A stretch of DNA of 64,000 nt, from contig CAIRSA010000003.1 in the NCBI GenBank assembly GCA_903881085.1, positions 1 through 64,000 of the forward strand. Direction: 5' to 3'. The translations under genes and the position numbers were made by a program. Of the stretch, positions 62,573 to 64,000 are shown piece by piece. The DNA is from an uncultured Acidobacteriia bacterium (GTDB lineage Bacteria > Acidobacteriota > Terriglobia > Bryobacterales > Bryobacteraceae). The notes under the pieces are model-generated. The model worked only from the letters and a program-made list of their open reading frames with translations, had not been told where the DNA came from and made no database searches. Positions within the stretch are counted from its first letter, which is position 1, and each line of letters opens with the position of its first letter.

Positions 62573-62824
62573 AGTAAAGGCACTCCGATCTTCCTAAAAA
62601 TATGTATCGCTACGGAGCGAGGAGGGGTACTTTCCAACGATGTAACAGTCTTCAGTTTAAACGCTCTGTACCCGCGCCCACCAAAAGATTTTTTTATCGC
62701 GCCCATTGCGAAAGTGCCGTTGACAAGCAGTGATGAGTTGGCCCCGGAAAACTGCGCCGTTGCGCCTAGGCCGCTGCACCCGTAACATCAACCCGTTGTT
62801 TCGTGTTGAAATAGCATATCGCGA

Positions 62825-63529
62825 ATGTCGAAACGGGCTTTGGTGCTTTCGGGCGGCGGCTTCTTCGGGGCTTACGAAGTAGGCGCCTGGAGTGCGATCG
62901 AATCGCATTTCAAACCGGACTTGATCGTCGGCGCATCCATCGGCTCGCTCAACGCATGGTCCATCGCGGGCGGCGCCTCGGCGGCGGAATTGACGCGCAA
63001 CTGGCTAAATCTGAAAATGAGCTCGATCACACACGCCAGCCAGCCGATCGAAGAAATTTACCAAGCCTACTCGCCACGCATGGATGTGTGCGTTGTGCTG
63101 ACCGATATACTCCGCGTCCGAACGCGCAGTTTCGTCAATGAACAGATCACCGGCCGCCATCTTGCCGCATCCTGCGCTGTCCCGTTCATTCTACCCTTCC
63201 AACGCATCGATGGCGTCTGGTACGCCGATGGCGGGTTGTTGAACGCCTTGCCGCTGGCCGCGGCCATTGCCCTGGGGGCTACTGAAATTATCGGCGTCAA
63301 TGTTTGGGCCCCTTTGCCATGGTGGGCCGTCACGCCGGGCCGCGTAGCGCGGGTCCTCACCCGCAGCAACCCTAAAATCCCTAAGGGCGTAAAGATCCAT
63401 CTGCTTACGCCCCGGAAATTTCTCGGCACCTTTCGCCAGGCTGCCAATTACGATCGCGCCACGGTGGAGCGCTGGATCGCAGAGGGCCATGCCGACGCAA
63501 CAAAACATTTCCCACCGGGAATGTTTTGA
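62825..63529 (+). CDS. Patatin-like phospholipase
   Basis: This 234-residue protein is a patatin-like acyl hydrolase: oxyanion loop GGGFFGAYEVG, nucleophile Ser38 in GASIGS (GxSxG) and Asp135 in DGG, the Ser-Asp dyad. No signal peptide, so cytoplasmic, and shorter than plant patatins, as usual for bacterial ones. It probably hydrolyses phospholipids or acylglycerols. The next gene follows 16 bases later. Confidence 0.9.
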   Translation: MSKRALVLSGGGFFGAYEVGAWSAIESHFKPDLIVGASIGSLNAWSIAGGASAAELTRNWLNLKMSSITHASQPIEEIYQAYSPRMDVCVVLTDILRVRTRSFVNEQITGRHLAASCAVPFILPFQRIDGVWYADGGLLNALPLAAAIALGATEIIGVNVWAPLPWWAVTPGRVARVLTRSNPKIPKGVKIHLLTPRKFLGTFRQAANYDRATVERWIAEGHADATKHFPPGMF

Positions 63530-63545
63530 GCCATAATAGGCGTGT

Positions 63546-63866
63546 ATGGCAACCTATCGCATCTTTCGCATGAAGGAACATGTCCGTCAGCACTTCCGCT
63601 GGGCTCCCCACACAAGCGGGGTGATGAACGCAAAACCGCGCGACTTCGAACAGACCGGCGAAATCGAAGCAACCAGCCCCTACGCCGCCTGGAAGGTGTT
63701 GCGTGAAACGGAACACCCGCTTGAAGTCGGCGATCTGATGGAAGCAGAAGACTCCACTCTGCTGGTTTACAAGTACGTCGGCATGGAAGAGGCCAAGTGG
63801 GTACTCCCAGAGGTGAAGCCGGTACTGATACCAGAGGATCTACCGGAACCGGCTCTCGCGAGTTAA
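63546..63866 (+). CDS. Conserved hypothetical protein (~106 residues)
   Basis: This 106-residue soluble protein has no signal or membrane segment. Its middle IEATSPYAAWKVLRETEHPL and the ending VGMEEAKWVLPEV look like a small regulatory or ligand-binding protein, but I do not recognise it. It follows the patatin gene by 16 bases in the same direction, so it may be co-expressed. Confidence 0.6.
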   Translation: MATYRIFRMKEHVRQHFRWAPHTSGVMNAKPRDFEQTGEIEATSPYAAWKVLRETEHPLEVGDLMEAEDSTLLVYKYVGMEEAKWVLPEVKPVLIPEDLPEPALAS

Positions 63867-63876
63867 GATAGTCTCT

Positions 63877-64000
63877 ATGAGTTCGACAGCCGGACCGTTA
63901 TGTCCTGCGGCGGATCACGGGGAAGCGGTTCGGATAAATTCCTTCGCTCTTGTTACATATATCCCCGATCCGCTGGGTGAGTTCCTCGATGACCTTCGCA
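63877..64000 (+). CDS. Partial gene, possible 2'-5' RNA ligase-like protein
   Basis: ATG 63877 opens a frame that runs off the window end (about 41 codons). The visible SFALVTYIPDPLGEFLDDLR resembles the first strand and helix of bacterial 2'-5' RNA ligase/LigT-like phosphoesterases. The two H-x-T-x signatures lie beyond the edge, so the assignment is tentative. It follows the previous gene by 10 bases. Confidence 0.4.
   Translation, partial: MSSTAGPLCPAADHGEAVRINSFALVTYIPDPLGEFLDDLR

Noticed and set aside
62700-62824. TTGACA at 62720-62725 as a promoter for the patatin gene
   Set aside because: A perfect -35 hexamer, but nothing like a -10 at 16-18 bases downstream.

Overview
The window is GC-rich bacterial chromosome. 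It carries three very large TonB-dependent receptors with an N-terminal carboxypeptidase-regulatory-like domain, three pairs of planctomycete-type cytochrome (DUF1549/DUF1553) and DUF1501 genes, two sulfatases, a DUF1080 hydrolase and several c-type cytochromes. That mix is typical of Acidobacteria of the Solibacter/Bryobacter kind and is also seen in Planctomycetes. The assignment is inferred from family content only. I saw no rRNA, tRNA, CRISPR array, integrase or transposase gene.

Layout. 1-240: palindromic, MITE-like repeat and a minus-strand terminator. 243-8432: TonB receptor (-), divergent from a cytochrome/DUF1553 - DUF1501 pair (+). 8439-8615: dispersed repeat. 8623-11198: Sel1-repeat protein, a secreted protein and a hemolysin III membrane protein. 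11266-18234: an M15A-type peptidase convergent with an L,D-transpeptidase, which ends a minus-strand run with an ABC exporter (ATPase, permease, adaptor), a Cys-rich membrane protein and a double PRC-barrel protein.

18572-26709 is the most interesting block: a tightly packed minus-strand cluster for corrinoid-dependent methyl transfer. It has three UroD-family methyltransferases, a B12-binding protein, a 2Fe-2S/ASKHA corrinoid reactivator, a zinc homocysteine methyltransferase, a DUF1638 protein and a secreted DUF1080 hydrolase. It abuts the stump of a glucan phosphorylase gene, which suggests insertion or deletion at that point. A repeat splits the cluster in two.

27115-46719 looks like a polysaccharide or organic-matter degradation region: sulfatase + TonB receptor, a 1334-residue protein with two CxxCH haem sites around helical-repeat domains, fragments of a receptor and a cytochrome, a third TonB receptor, a cytochrome c/copper-monooxygenase-like protein, and a DUF1549 - DUF1501 - sulfatase operon. 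46903-51844: prolyl oligopeptidase, then YceI and SnoaL-like genes, a MarR regulator and an MFS exporter. A shared GTGTTTCAACA operator probably ties the last four together. 51846-62572 is a long minus-strand run: GAF-glucan phosphorylase fusion, DUF4440, an unknown protein, an orphan HlyD-type adaptor, then an overlapping operon DUF1549 - DUF1501 - GT-C membrane protein - Gfo/Idh/MocA oxidoreductase. 62825-64000: patatin-like lipase, a small unknown protein and the start of a probable 2'-5' RNA ligase-like gene cut by the window edge.
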